From: Sva-07 sp963716095
GTDB taxonomy: Bacteria > Actinomycetota > Acidimicrobiia > Acidimicrobiales > Ilumatobacteraceae
Assembly: GCA_963716095.1 (NCBI GenBank)
Contig: CAVQSV010000018.1
Location: 186,001-250,000 of the forward strand
Direction of reading: 5' to 3'
Length of the DNA stretch: 64,000 nucleotides
Numbering within the stretch: position 1 is the stretch's first letter; every line of letters starts with the position of its first letter. The position numbers and the translations under genes were made by a program. Positions 53,747 to 61,657 of this stretch are shown one piece after another. The notes beneath the pieces were generated by a model. The model did no database searches, had not been told where the DNA came from, and was given only the letters and a program-made list of their open reading frames with translations.

Positions 53747-54625
53747 ATGGCCGACCGTCGGGGCTCTGGTGCGCAGTTGGCGATCGCCGGTTTCTGCGTG
53801 GCGCTGTTCACGATTGCCCTCGCCGCGCTCGTCAGCTCGCAGCTCTCGCTGATGTCGGTGCTCGACCCGATCCGGGCCGAAGCAGCAGCTGACCAGATCG
53901 CCACCTCACGTTTCACCGCCGACGTGATCGACCAGACGGTGGAGCGGGCGGTCGCACCGATCGCTGGGCCCGAGATCGCCTCGCAGCTGGCGACCGCCAC
54001 CAGCACCGACCCGAACGTCACCGACGTGATCAGCTCGTCGCTGATGACCGCCCACCGCACGATCGTCGACCCCGACGCCGGCTCCGCACCCGACGGCAAC
54101 GTGGCCGTGCGCACGGCGATCGCGCAGTCCGTGCTCGACACCGCCACGGCCGCCGGGCTCGATCCCGCAGCGGTCGGCATCGACGTGACCGCCCTCGACG
54201 CGCTCGACTTCGAAGCTGCCGCCGAGCAGGCGGGACTTCCATCGGTGGTGCCGACGAGCGTCCCGACGCTCGGACTCGAGCAGGTCGCCAAGACCACCCG
54301 GATCATCGCTGCGATCGCACTGTTCGTGTTCGGCTTCGCAGCAGTGATCGTCCACCCGCGCCCGGGCCGCGGCCTGCGGCGGCTGGGCATCGCTGCACTC
54401 GTCGTGTGCGGAGCCTGGTTGGCGGGTCTCCTGGTGACCGGTTGGATCATCGGACTGGTCGCCAACACGCTGTTCGGCGAGATGCTGCAGACCGTGTGGA
54501 ACGACGCTGTCCCGTCGATGCTGCTCCTGGCCGGCGCCGGCGCGGTGATTGGCGCAGGGGTGGTCTTCGCGGGGATCGCTGCCGACGGTTGGGCGCAGGA
54601 ACGTGTCCGACGGAGCGCCTGGTGA
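53747..54625 (+). CDS. Membrane protein with large extracytoplasmic loop, unknown function
   Basis: A 292-residue protein. One N-terminal helix ('LAIAGFCVALFTIALAALVS') is followed by about 150 polar, Ala/Asp/Thr-rich residues that should lie outside the membrane. Three C-terminal helices follow: 'IIAAIALFVFGFAAVIV', 'LGIAALVVCGAWLAGLLVT' and 'MLLLAGAGAVIGAGVVFAG'. No family motif is recognised. GAGGAT lies 6 nt before ATG 53747. The stop overlaps the GTG of the lipoprotein gene (GTGA), so the two are probably co-expressed and may work together at the envelope. Confidence 0.72.
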   Translation: MADRRGSGAQLAIAGFCVALFTIALAALVSSQLSLMSVLDPIRAEAAADQIATSRFTADVIDQTVERAVAPIAGPEIASQLATATSTDPNVTDVISSSLMTAHRTIVDPDAGSAPDGNVAVRTAIAQSVLDTATAAGLDPAAVGIDVTALDALDFEAAAEQAGLPSVVPTSVPTLGLEQVAKTTRIIAAIALFVFGFAAVIVHPRPGRGLRRLGIAALVVCGAWLAGLLVTGWIIGLVANTLFGEMLQTVWNDAVPSMLLLAGAGAVIGAGVVFAGIAADGWAQERVRRSAW

Positions 54626-55224
54626 CGAACCCTGCACGATCAGAGCGCGAATCGTTCCGTTTCCCGGGACGGTTCGCGCCCAGATGGGCCACTGCCCTGG
54701 TGGCCGTCGCGGCAGCGGTAGCCCTCGCATCCTGCGGCGGCGACGACACGTCCAGCGCCGAGCTGCTCCCGCCGCTGTTGACCGAGGCGCAGCTCGGCAC
54801 CGGTTGGGTGCCAAGCGACCCGGGCGAGGTGGCGTTGCTGCCAGGTTCGGTGGCGCCGCCGTGCCCGTTCGATGGCGAGATCCCCGACATCGAAGTCGCC
54901 GCTGCCGAGAGCATCGAGTTCGGCGACGAGGCGCGTCAGCTCGGCATCAACCACACCGTCGTCGAGCTGAACGGCGACGCCGGCGCCGCCCTCGCAGTGC
55001 TCGAGACATGGGAAGCGATGGACTGCTCCGACTCCGATGCCGAGCAGCGCCCGGTCACCGGGCTGCCCGACGGCACTTTCGGCGTCGAGCTCGACACGGT
55101 CGACAGCAACTTCACCCAGACGGTGCTCGTTCGTGTCGACGGCTCGGCGATGTCGTTCCTCGTGGTCACCGGCGACGGCGAGATCGTGCTCGACGTGACC
55201 CGCGACCTGGCCCCACTGATCTGA
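54622..55224 (+). CDS. Putative lipoprotein with palindrome-derived N terminus
   Basis: About 200 residues. The lipobox is in 'VALASCGGDDTSSAEL', after the hydrophobic stretch 'TALVAVAAAVALAS'. The mature part has two conserved-looking cysteines ('APPCPFDGEIP' and 'WEAMDCSDSDAEQ') and a strand-rich end ('VLVRVDGSAMSFLVVTG'), recalling small actinobacterial lipoproteins with a PknH-sensor-like fold, but this is not firmly assigned. The GTG at 54622 overlaps the previous stop. The first 20 or so codons are encoded by a class E palindrome, giving an unusually long, Arg/Phe-rich n-region; a later start is possible. Confidence 0.68.
   Translation: MTNPARSERESFRFPGRFAPRWATALVAVAAAVALASCGGDDTSSAELLPPLLTEAQLGTGWVPSDPGEVALLPGSVAPPCPFDGEIPDIEVAAAESIEFGDEARQLGINHTVVELNGDAGAALAVLETWEAMDCSDSDAEQRPVTGLPDGTFGVELDTVDSNFTQTVLVRVDGSAMSFLVVTGDGEIVLDVTRDLAPLI
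54631..54690. repeat. About 60-bp palindromic element overlapping a start region, class E
   Basis: CCTGCACGATCAGAGCGCGA at the left and GGTTCGCGCCCAGATGGGCC at the right surround a TTCCGTTTCCCGGGA centre. It lies within the first codons of the lipoprotein gene. Confidence 0.72.
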
Positions 55225-55244
55225 CCGCCGGGGCGATCGAGCCC

Positions 55245-55607
55245 TCAGAGCAGGATCGGGCGGTCGTCGCGGACGAGGCCGCCTGACGCCTCGTTGATCG
55301 CCTCGACCAGTTCCCACTCGACACCGAAATCGGGTTCGGTCGCCGCGGCGTCGCTGTGCCAACCGCGCTGTGTCATGAACAGCGCGGTGCGCAGATCGTC
55401 GAGCTCACAGTCGGCCAGCGTTCCGGACGCATGGGCATCCCAGACGCGGCTGGCGACGATCGAGATCCGCTCGAGGCTCCCGTGGACGCCGTACGCGTCG
55501 TAGGTGTGCGAGAACTCCACGATGCTGTCGATCGACGACCTCCGGTCGGGGACCTGAACGATCGATGAGAAGTCGTCGGTGGGGGTGTCGATGACTACGA
55601 GTGACAT
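55245..55607 (-). CDS. Hypothetical protein, about 120 residues
   Basis: A small acidic soluble protein with no recognised family. It shows a central 'GSLERISIVASRVWDAHASG' helix-like region and 'DLRTALFMTQRGWHSDAA', and ends 'GGLVRDDRPILL'. ATG 55607 is chosen because GAAACT lies 6 nt upstream; an in-frame TTG two codons earlier is the alternative. It converges on the lipoprotein gene with 20 nt between the stops. The next minus-strand gene upstream is a separate lipoprotein ending at 55688. Confidence 0.6.
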   Translation of the reverse strand: MSLVVIDTPTDDFSSIVQVPDRRSSIDSIVEFSHTYDAYGVHGSLERISIVASRVWDAHASGTLADCELDDLRTALFMTQRGWHSDAAATEPDFGVEWELVEAINEASGGLVRDDRPILL

Positions 55608-55687
55608 GTTCAAAGTTTCGGCGTCTCCGCCGTCGCCCTTGACTCAAGAATGCCGCTGGTCGGTCAAATGCCGGTCAAGTCGACCCG

Positions 55688-56788
55688 TCAGCAGCCGCTC
55701 GAGGCGATCAGCTGCGCCGTCCAGTCGGTCAACTCCTCCAGCGTGCCGTAGGCCGCATCGATGAACCAGACGTAGTCATCACATGCCCATCCCACCGATC
55801 CGATCGCATACGACTCGGGGACCGCGTTGGTCACGTACACGTCCACGCCGGCGATCTGCTCGACAGCCATCTCACCCTCGACGATCGGGGCAGCCGGGTC
55901 GAACCAGTCGGGTGGTGCGATCGTGCCGATCAGATGCAGACCGAGCGGGGTGACGAACTGAACCGCTGCGATCTCCGTCCCGAAGTTCGCCGGCTCGGCG
56001 ACCGAGACGTTGCGATTGCCGGCGTGGATCAGCGCATCGATCGCAGAGCGCTCGGCAGCGTTCGTGACCTCGAGGTCGTCGAAGCGCGGCACCTCGTTCC
56101 ACCAGGACTTGGCGGTGAGTCCGAACGTGGTGTCGACGGTTCCGACGATCACGGTGTCGCCGGTGGTGAGCGACCCTGCCCACACGAACTGATCGACCAG
56201 CCATTCGCCGAGTGGTTGGTCGATGAACAACTGCACACGCTGGTCGGCCCGATACGGCATCTCGGGGCCGTCGGTCGCCTGCACGACCCATGCTCGGCGG
56301 TCTCCGGTCCACGCCGCGACCACCAGGCGCTCAGCTCCGTCGGGGGTGGACTGCACGAGGCGGATCGCGCAATCGAGGCCCAGCCGGTACCGGAACTCCG
56401 CTGCGTCGTGCGTGCGGTCGTCGAACGTTGCACCAGTGGTGTCGTCGGTCCAATCGCCGTTGGTGTCCAACTGCGCAGCAGCGATCGACTCGTCGACCAC
56501 CTCGAGCATGTCTGCGACCTCGGAGTCACAGGTGGCCGGCTCCCGATGGACCGTCGTGGTCGGGTAGTCCGGTTCGGTGGTCGTCACCGATTCGGTCGTG
56601 GGGCTCATCGACGTGGTGGTGGTGGTCGTCGTGATCGCAGGCTCCGCAGTCGCCGGTACACCCGTCGTCGACGTGGTCTCGGTCGTCTCGCTGGCCGAGT
56701 CACCACCACCGCACGCGGCGATGATCAGCAGTGACCCTGCGGCCAGCGCCGCCCAGGCCGGGCCCTTCGGGCGCGTTCGCGCTCCCAT
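55688..56788 (-). CDS. Lipoprotein of unknown function with Thr-rich linker
   Basis: A 366-residue exported protein. The signal peptide has a lipobox in 'GSLLIIAACGGGDSAS' (Cys about residue 26). About 50 residues of Thr/Ser/Pro-rich linker ('AEPAITTTTTTTSMSPTTES') precede a globular domain of about 270 residues with no family I recognise. That domain is strand-rich, with 'WAGSLTTGDTVIVGTVDTTF' and a Cys-containing C terminus 'WTAQLIASSGC'. It is likely anchored outside the cytoplasmic membrane. It is followed downstream by the small hypothetical gene on the same strand. Confidence 0.75.
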   Translation of the reverse strand: MGARTRPKGPAWAALAAGSLLIIAACGGGDSASETTETTSTTGVPATAEPAITTTTTTTSMSPTTESVTTTEPDYPTTTVHREPATCDSEVADMLEVVDESIAAAQLDTNGDWTDDTTGATFDDRTHDAAEFRYRLGLDCAIRLVQSTPDGAERLVVAAWTGDRRAWVVQATDGPEMPYRADQRVQLFIDQPLGEWLVDQFVWAGSLTTGDTVIVGTVDTTFGLTAKSWWNEVPRFDDLEVTNAAERSAIDALIHAGNRNVSVAEPANFGTEIAAVQFVTPLGLHLIGTIAPPDWFDPAAPIVEGEMAVEQIAGVDVYVTNAVPESYAIGSVGWACDDYVWFIDAAYGTLEELTDWTAQLIASSGC

Positions 56789-56853
56789 GAACTCATCGTC
56801 ACCACGCTGTGGACCTGGCCACCAGAGCAGAAGGTCAAGCCCCTCCGCGACGC

Positions 56854-57990
56854 TCAGCCGAGGCCGAACTCAGCCAGCTCGACGGGTCGACGCTCGTCGA
56901 TCGAACGGTGTGCGGCCGCACCGGTCGCCACGGCCCACAGGCCCTCGGTGACGGTGACCGCTGCCGGCTGGCCGTCTCTGATCGCATCGACCAGGGCGAG
57001 GTGCTCCATGAAGCTGGCCCCCTGGTGGAAGTCGGGGTACGGCACGCGGGGATCCATCGGCGCCGGGACCTCTCGCACACCACCACCGGGGTTCGTGCCC
57101 GGCGCACCGGCCGCGGCCCGTTCGCCCAACCACACGACGTCGCCCGGCACGGTCGCTTCCATCTTCGCTGCGTCGCCCACGATCGTCAGCTCCTGCTCGA
57201 ACCGTCCGCCCTCGGCGAACATGCAGAGGTCGAGGGCGCCACGCACCCCGTTCGCGAACTCGACGATCACGAAGGCGTTGTCGAGGATGTCCGGCCGCTC
57301 GACACGACCGTCGATCTCGTAGGTCTCGTCGAGATGGTTGACGTCCTGACCACCGCTCGCCATGACCCGCACCGGATGAGACCCCGACGCGAGATGCATC
57401 AGGTCGAAGAAGTGGCAGCACTTCTCCACGAGCGTGCCGCCGGTGTTGCGGCTGAACCGGTTCCAGTCGCCGACCTTGCGCAGGAACGGGAAGCGGTGTT
57501 CGCGGATCGACACCATGCGGGTGGCGCCGCACACACCGGTTGCCAGTTGGTCGAGCATCGTCGCCGGCGTCGGCATGAACCGGTACTGCAGGCCCATCCA
57601 GGTGATCGCGTCACGCTGCGCCGCTGCGTCGACCACGCGCTTGGCGTCGTCGACGGTGGTGCACAGCGGCTTCTCGATCAGCACGTGCTTGTCGGTCGCC
57701 AGTACATCGTCGAGCACGGCGGCGTGGGTGTGATTGGGGCTCGTGACGATCACCACGTCGACGTTCGGGTCGGCGAGCAGCTCGCGATGATCGGCGTAGG
57801 TGGCCGTGCGCTCCTTGGCCGCCTCGCCACCTGCACCGCGAGCGATGCAACCGAGCCCCCACCCGATGCTCTTGTCGACCGGGTCGGCGAGCGCCACCAC
57901 CTCGGCTCCCTCGACGTGGTCGAGCACGAGGATGTGTTCGCACCCCATCATCCCGCTCCCGATCACGCCGTATCCGATGGTGTCGCTCAC
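56854..57990 (-). CDS. Gfo/Idh/MocA-family oxidoreductase
   Basis: A 378-residue NAD(P)-dependent sugar or inositol dehydrogenase-like protein. The Rossmann N terminus 'YGVIGSGMMGCEHILVLDHV' has the GxGxxG motif. 'VIVTSPNHTHAAVLDDVLAT' and the catalytic-Lys motif 'HVLIEKPLCTTVDDAKRVVD' (EKP) follow. The C-terminal domain starts near 'LQYRFMPTPATMLDQL' and contains 'GGTLVEKCCHFFDLMHLAS' (the usual G-G-x-x-x-D-x-x-x-H region, here with Glu-Lys). GTG 57990 has TACGGT 7 nt upstream. Substrate unknown. Confidence 0.9.
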   Translation of the reverse strand: MSDTIGYGVIGSGMMGCEHILVLDHVEGAEVVALADPVDKSIGWGLGCIARGAGGEAAKERTATYADHRELLADPNVDVVIVTSPNHTHAAVLDDVLATDKHVLIEKPLCTTVDDAKRVVDAAAQRDAITWMGLQYRFMPTPATMLDQLATGVCGATRMVSIREHRFPFLRKVGDWNRFSRNTGGTLVEKCCHFFDLMHLASGSHPVRVMASGGQDVNHLDETYEIDGRVERPDILDNAFVIVEFANGVRGALDLCMFAEGGRFEQELTIVGDAAKMEATVPGDVVWLGERAAAGAPGTNPGGGVREVPAPMDPRVPYPDFHQGASFMEHLALVDAIRDGQPAAVTVTEGLWAVATGAAAHRSIDERRPVELAEFGLG

Positions 57991-58017
57991 CCGCCGAACC
58001 GTACCCCGGCGCCACCC

Positions 58018-58113
58018 AGCACGATCAGTGCGCGAGCCGTCCCACCCCCGGCCCGCTCGATCAGTGCGCGAACAGTTCCGCTTGCCGGGACGCACCGCGC
58101 ACCGATCGTGCAG
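58018..58113. repeat. One and a half class E palindromic elements
   Basis: A left part ACGATCAGTGCGCGAGCCGT (58021-58040) is followed by a complete unit (about 58055-58113) with arms CGATCAGTGCGCGAACAG and CGCGCACCGATCGTGCAGG. They fill the divergent gap between the oxidoreductase and AbiEi/DUF559 genes. Confidence 0.78.
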
Positions 58114-58164
58114 GATCGTGAGTCGCCTTCCGCTTCGAGCGCGGTCGACACCCACTGACGGAAC

Positions 58165-59059
58165 ATGCAACTGGCCGCACTCGACGCGCTCGCCACCGCT
58201 CAGCACGGCGTCATCAGCCGGGAGACCTGCGGGCTGTCGCACTCCAGTTGGTACCGAGCCATCGCGGCTGGCCAGCTCGATCAGCTCCACCCCGGAGTCG
58301 CCCGACTGCGAGGCACCGCACCCACGCCCGAGCAAGCCATCATCGCCGCCGTCCTCGCTGTCGGCACCGGCAGCGTGGCATCGCACCGCTCGGCGGCGTA
58401 CCTGTGGGGGATCGCTCGCCCCGACGACGATCCGATCGACGTGATCATCACCGGACGACGCCGCCTTCCCAGACTGGCCGGGGTGATCGTCCATCGGCCG
58501 AAGGACCTCCAACGACTGATCCCCCAACGCCGGTCAGGCATTCGATGTACCAACATCCTGCGCACGGTGCTCGATCTCGGCGCCGTCGATCCAGCAGCAG
58601 TCAGCGATGCCATCGGCCATGCACTGGCCACTGGCCTGTGCAGTCTCGGAGCGTTCGAGCGCACCGTGATACAACACTCCGAGCACGGCCGTGCCGGGAT
58701 CGTGGCCCTCCGAGAGGCCGTTGCCGACTGGTCGATCGACCGCAAGCCGTCCGATTCTGTACTCGAGCAGGCGATGCATCACCTGATCGCCCGATACGGC
58801 CTCCCACGCTGTGGAGTTCCACCCGACGATCTGCGGATACGAGGTCGATTTCCGTGTCTCCACCGCACCGATCATCCTCGAGTGCGACGGCTGGACGTAC
58901 CACGGGCTCCAGCGCGCGACGTTCGAGCGCGACCGCGATCGAGATGCCGACCTCATCGCCGCCGGGTGGATCGTCGTGCGCTTCACCTACCGCGCGATCA
59001 CGATGCGTCCGAAGGCGACCGCCGACCGGATCGCGGCAGCGATCGCCCGCTGGAGTTGA
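58165..59059 (+). CDS. AbiEi-antitoxin-domain / DUF559 endonuclease-like protein (frame interrupted)
   Basis: A protein of about 298 residues of a type frequent in Actinobacteria. The N-terminal winged helix ('LDALATAQHGVISRETCGLS', 'SSWYRAIAAGQLDQLHPGVA') resembles the AbiEi antitoxin domain. A middle region contains 'CTNILRTVLDLGAVDP'. A frame break near 58808-58811 precedes the C-terminal Vsr/DUF559-like nuclease fold: 'GYEVDFRVSTAPIILECDGW' (D...E-x-D) and 'RDRDRDADLIAAGWIVVRFT'. Restoring one GC unit yields a continuous protein. Its role (defence, antitoxin or DNA repair) is unproven, and no partner toxin gene is adjacent. Confidence 0.8.
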
Positions 59060-59076
59060 ATCGGCCACGACCCAAC

Positions 59077-59182
59077 CCTGCGGGATCAGTGCGCGAAGCG
59101 TCCCGGTAGCCGGAACGCGGATCTCGGCGCACTGATCGTGCGGGGCGGAGGGTGAGACGGGTCGCGCACTGATCGTTGGGGG
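59077..59182. repeat. Class E palindromic element plus a half-unit
   Basis: CTGCGGGATCAGTGCGCGAA at the left and GGCGCACTGATCGTGCGGG at the right surround a TCCCGGTAGCCGGAACG centre (59077-59145). A further half-unit GTCGCGCACTGATCG lies at 59161-59175. They fill the gap before the aldo/keto reductase gene. Confidence 0.78.
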
Positions 59183-59205
59183 GCGGGAGCGGTACGGTGG
59201 CCGCC

Positions 59206-60108
59206 GTGACGACCAGGGGCGAGTTGGGTGAGATCGGGCCGATCGGGTACGGGTGTTGGCGGTTCGCCGGCAGCGACGTCGCAACTGCCCGCACGAAGAT
59301 CGAGACGGCGCTCGAGGTCGGCATGACGCTGATCGACACCGCCGACATCTACGGCTACGACGGCTCGGCACCTGCGCCGGGTGGCGGGTTCGGCGAGGCC
59401 GAGGACCTGCTCGGCCGGGTGCTCGCCGACACGCCCGGCCTGCGTGACCAGATGGTGCTGGCGACCAAGGGTGGAATCACTCCCCCGGTTCCGTACGACT
59501 CGTCGCCCGCCTACCTGCGCGACGCCTGTGAGGCGTCGCTTCGGAGGCTGCAGACCGACGTCATCGACCTCTACCAGATCCACCGCCCCGATCTGCTCGC
59601 CCACCCTGCCGACGTCGCCGTCGCGCTCGACGAACTCGTTGCGTCAGGCAAGGTCCGAGCAGTCGGGGTGTCGAACTGCACCGTCGCCCAGACCCGAGCG
59701 CTCCAGGCGCACCTCGACACGCAGCTCGCGACCACGCAACCCGAGTTCTCGCCACTCGCCCTCGACCCGATCACCGATGGCAGCTTCGATCTCGCGATGG
59801 AGACCGGCCTCGTGCCGCTGGCGTGGAGCCCACTCGCCGGCGGTCGGCTGGCAGGCGACATCGACCCACTCGACGATCGGGCCGCAGCAGTCGCCCAGGT
59901 GTGCGATCGCCTCGCCGCCGAGCACGACGTCAGCCGAACGGCAATCCTGCTCGCCTGGGCGATGCGTCACCCGGCCGGCGTGGTGCCGATCGTCGGAACG
60001 CAGCAACCGGACCGAATCCGCGGCATCGCCCGAGCCACCGAGGTCGAGATGACCCCAAGCCAGTGGTACGAGATCCTCGTCGCGGGTCGCGGCGAGCCGA
60101 TGCCATGA
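59206..60108 (+). CDS. Aldo/keto reductase
   Basis: A 300-residue TIM-barrel NADPH-dependent reductase. The catalytic Asp-Tyr region is 'TLIDTADIYGYDGSAP', the Lys is in 'DQMVLATKGGITPPVPYD', and the His in 'TDVIDLYQIHRPDLLAHP'. 'VRAVGVSNCTVAQTRAL' and the C-terminal NADPH-binding 'GVVPIVGTQQPDRI' complete the family pattern. GTG 59206 has TACGGT 7 nt upstream. The stop overlaps the ATG of the LLM flavoprotein gene, suggesting the two oxidoreductases work in one pathway, which I cannot name. Confidence 0.92.
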   Translation: MTTRGELGEIGPIGYGCWRFAGSDVATARTKIETALEVGMTLIDTADIYGYDGSAPAPGGGFGEAEDLLGRVLADTPGLRDQMVLATKGGITPPVPYDSSPAYLRDACEASLRRLQTDVIDLYQIHRPDLLAHPADVAVALDELVASGKVRAVGVSNCTVAQTRALQAHLDTQLATTQPEFSPLALDPITDGSFDLAMETGLVPLAWSPLAGGRLAGDIDPLDDRAAAVAQVCDRLAAEHDVSRTAILLAWAMRHPAGVVPIVGTQQPDRIRGIARATEVEMTPSQWYEILVAGRGEPMP

Positions 60109-61196
60109 CAGCCACGAATCGCCCGGGCCCGGAGGTCGCCTGGTTCTCGGCGCTCTGCGACGACGACTACGAGTATCTCGGCGTGCCCGACCCTGACCTT
60201 CGGTCCTCATGGACACACTGCCGTGACATCGTGACCGCCGCCGAACGAAATGGGTTCGACAACGTGCTGCTGCCGTCGGGATACGCACTCGGGATCGACG
60301 GGGTCCCGTTCGCTGGGGGGATCGCTGCGATCACCGAGCAGATCAAGCTGCTGCTCGCTGTGCGCTGCGGCGAGATGTGGCCGCCGCAGCTGGCACGCCA
60401 GCTCGCCGGGCTCGACGAGATGCTCGACGGGCGGCTCACGATCAACATCATCAGCTCCGATCTGCCGGGCACGCAGCTGGCGAGCGAGCCGCGCTACGCC
60501 CGCACACTCGAGGTGATGACGATCCTGCGGACGCTGCTCGCAGGCAACCCGATCGAGCATCGCGGCGAGTTCTACGAACTCACCCTCGACGCCCCCCGCA
60601 TCGCCGTCGACCGCTCCGCTGCCCGCCGGCAGGTCGGCCTCTCCGAGACGCCGCCGTTCTACTTCGGTGGCCTGTCCGAACCAGCCCGCGAGGTCGCTGC
60701 AGCGGGCGCCGACGTGTACCTGATGTGGCCGGACACGACCCCCGAGATCTCGGCGATCATCTCGGACATGCGCGCCCGCGCCGATGGTCATGGCCGCACA
60801 CTCCGGTTCGGATACCGCACACACATCGTGGTCCGAGAGACCGAGACCGAAGCCCGCGCCGCGGCCACTCGGCTGCTCTCCAAGCTCGACGCCGCAGAGG
60901 GCGAAGCGATTCGCAACCGTTCGCTCGATGCGACCTCAGCGGGCGTTTCGCGTCAGGCAGAGTTGCGCGACACCTCCGACGACGACGGCTTCGTCGAAGA
61001 CCATCTCTGGACCGGCATCGCCCGAGCCAGATCCGGTTGTGGCGCAGCGATCGTCGGGGACCCCGACCAGGTCGTCGCCAAACTTCGCGGCTACATGGAC
61101 CTCGGGATCGACTCCTTCATCCTCTCGGGCTATCCCCACCTCGCCGAGTGCGACCTGGTGGCAGCACACGTCCTCCCCGCCCTGCGTCAGTCGTAG
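60105..61196 (+). CDS. LLM-class flavin-dependent oxidoreductase (SsuD-like)
   Basis: A 363-residue bacterial-luciferase-fold enzyme using reduced flavin, close in pattern to alkanesulfonate monooxygenases. The core has 'IVTAAERNGFDNVLLPSGYA', 'QIKLLLAVRCGEMWPPQLAR', 'LAGLDEMLDGRLTINIISSD' and 'RTLEVMTILRTLLAGNPIEH'. The C-terminal 'GDPDQVVAKLRGYMDLGIDS' and 'FILSGYPHLAECDLVAAHVL' are strongly SsuD-like. ATG 60105 overlaps the AKR stop. No flavin reductase (SsuE) or sulfonate transporter is adjacent, so sulfonate use is only a possibility. Confidence 0.9.
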   Translation: MTATNRPGPEVAWFSALCDDDYEYLGVPDPDLRSSWTHCRDIVTAAERNGFDNVLLPSGYALGIDGVPFAGGIAAITEQIKLLLAVRCGEMWPPQLARQLAGLDEMLDGRLTINIISSDLPGTQLASEPRYARTLEVMTILRTLLAGNPIEHRGEFYELTLDAPRIAVDRSAARRQVGLSETPPFYFGGLSEPAREVAAAGADVYLMWPDTTPEISAIISDMRARADGHGRTLRFGYRTHIVVRETETEARAAATRLLSKLDAAEGEAIRNRSLDATSAGVSRQAELRDTSDDDGFVEDHLWTGIARARSGCGAAIVGDPDQVVAKLRGYMDLGIDSFILSGYPHLAECDLVAAHVLPALRQS

Positions 61197-61240
61197 CGAA
61201 CCGGCCAGCCCTCGCCCGGCGCGGCCCCGCTACCCGACCC

Positions 61241-61609
61241 TCAGGTCGACAGTGCTGCGAAGACGGCAGAGTCCGCGTACTCGTCGAGACGAGTGATGCG
61301 GCCCTGTTCGTCGAAGCGCAGCACGACGCACACGTCGGTGCGTGCCGACTTGCCGTCGGGCCTCGTGAGCGTGACGACATGCTGCTCGACGACGAAGCCG
61401 TCACCGACCGACCGACGAACATCGGAGTACGCGACGCTCACGCCATCGTTCTTCAGCCCCTGGACGAATGCCATCAGGCCGTCGAGCCCGTGCTCGGGAT
61501 TTCCGTTCTGTTTCATCTTCGCCTCGGGTGCGAGCAGACGTTCGAGACCATCGAACTCCTGCGACTCGAAGATCGAGAACAACTCTGCGGTCGTGGCTGC
61601 GAGATCCAT
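61241..61609 (-). CDS. SnoaL-like / NTF2-fold protein
   Basis: A 122-residue single-domain protein: helix 'TTAELFSIFESQEFDGLERL', then 'LMAFVQGLKNDG', then three strands ('VVEQHVVTLTRPDG', 'RTDVCVVLRFDEQGRITRLD', 'EYADSAVFAAL'). The terminal 'GRITRLDEYAD' motif is the standard SnoaL_2/ketosteroid-isomerase-like ending. Ligand unknown. Start ATG 61609 has TACGGT 7 nt upstream. It is divergent from tldD with 48 nt between the starts. Confidence 0.82.
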   Translation of the reverse strand: MDLAATTAELFSIFESQEFDGLERLLAPEAKMKQNGNPEHGLDGLMAFVQGLKNDGVSVAYSDVRRSVGDGFVVEQHVVTLTRPDGKSARTDVCVVLRFDEQGRITRLDEYADSAVFAALST

Positions 61610-61645
61610 ACCCACAACCGTATTCGCCCCGACGGTCCGGCCACG

Positions 61646-61651
61646 TAGCCT
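61646..61651 (+). promoter_or_regulatory. -10 hexamer TAGCCT for tldD-tldE
   Basis: TAGCCT lies exactly 6 nt before ATG 61658, the same arrangement as at 13791-13803. A leaderless operon transcript is inferred. Confidence 0.55.
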
Positions 61652-61657
61652 GCAGCG

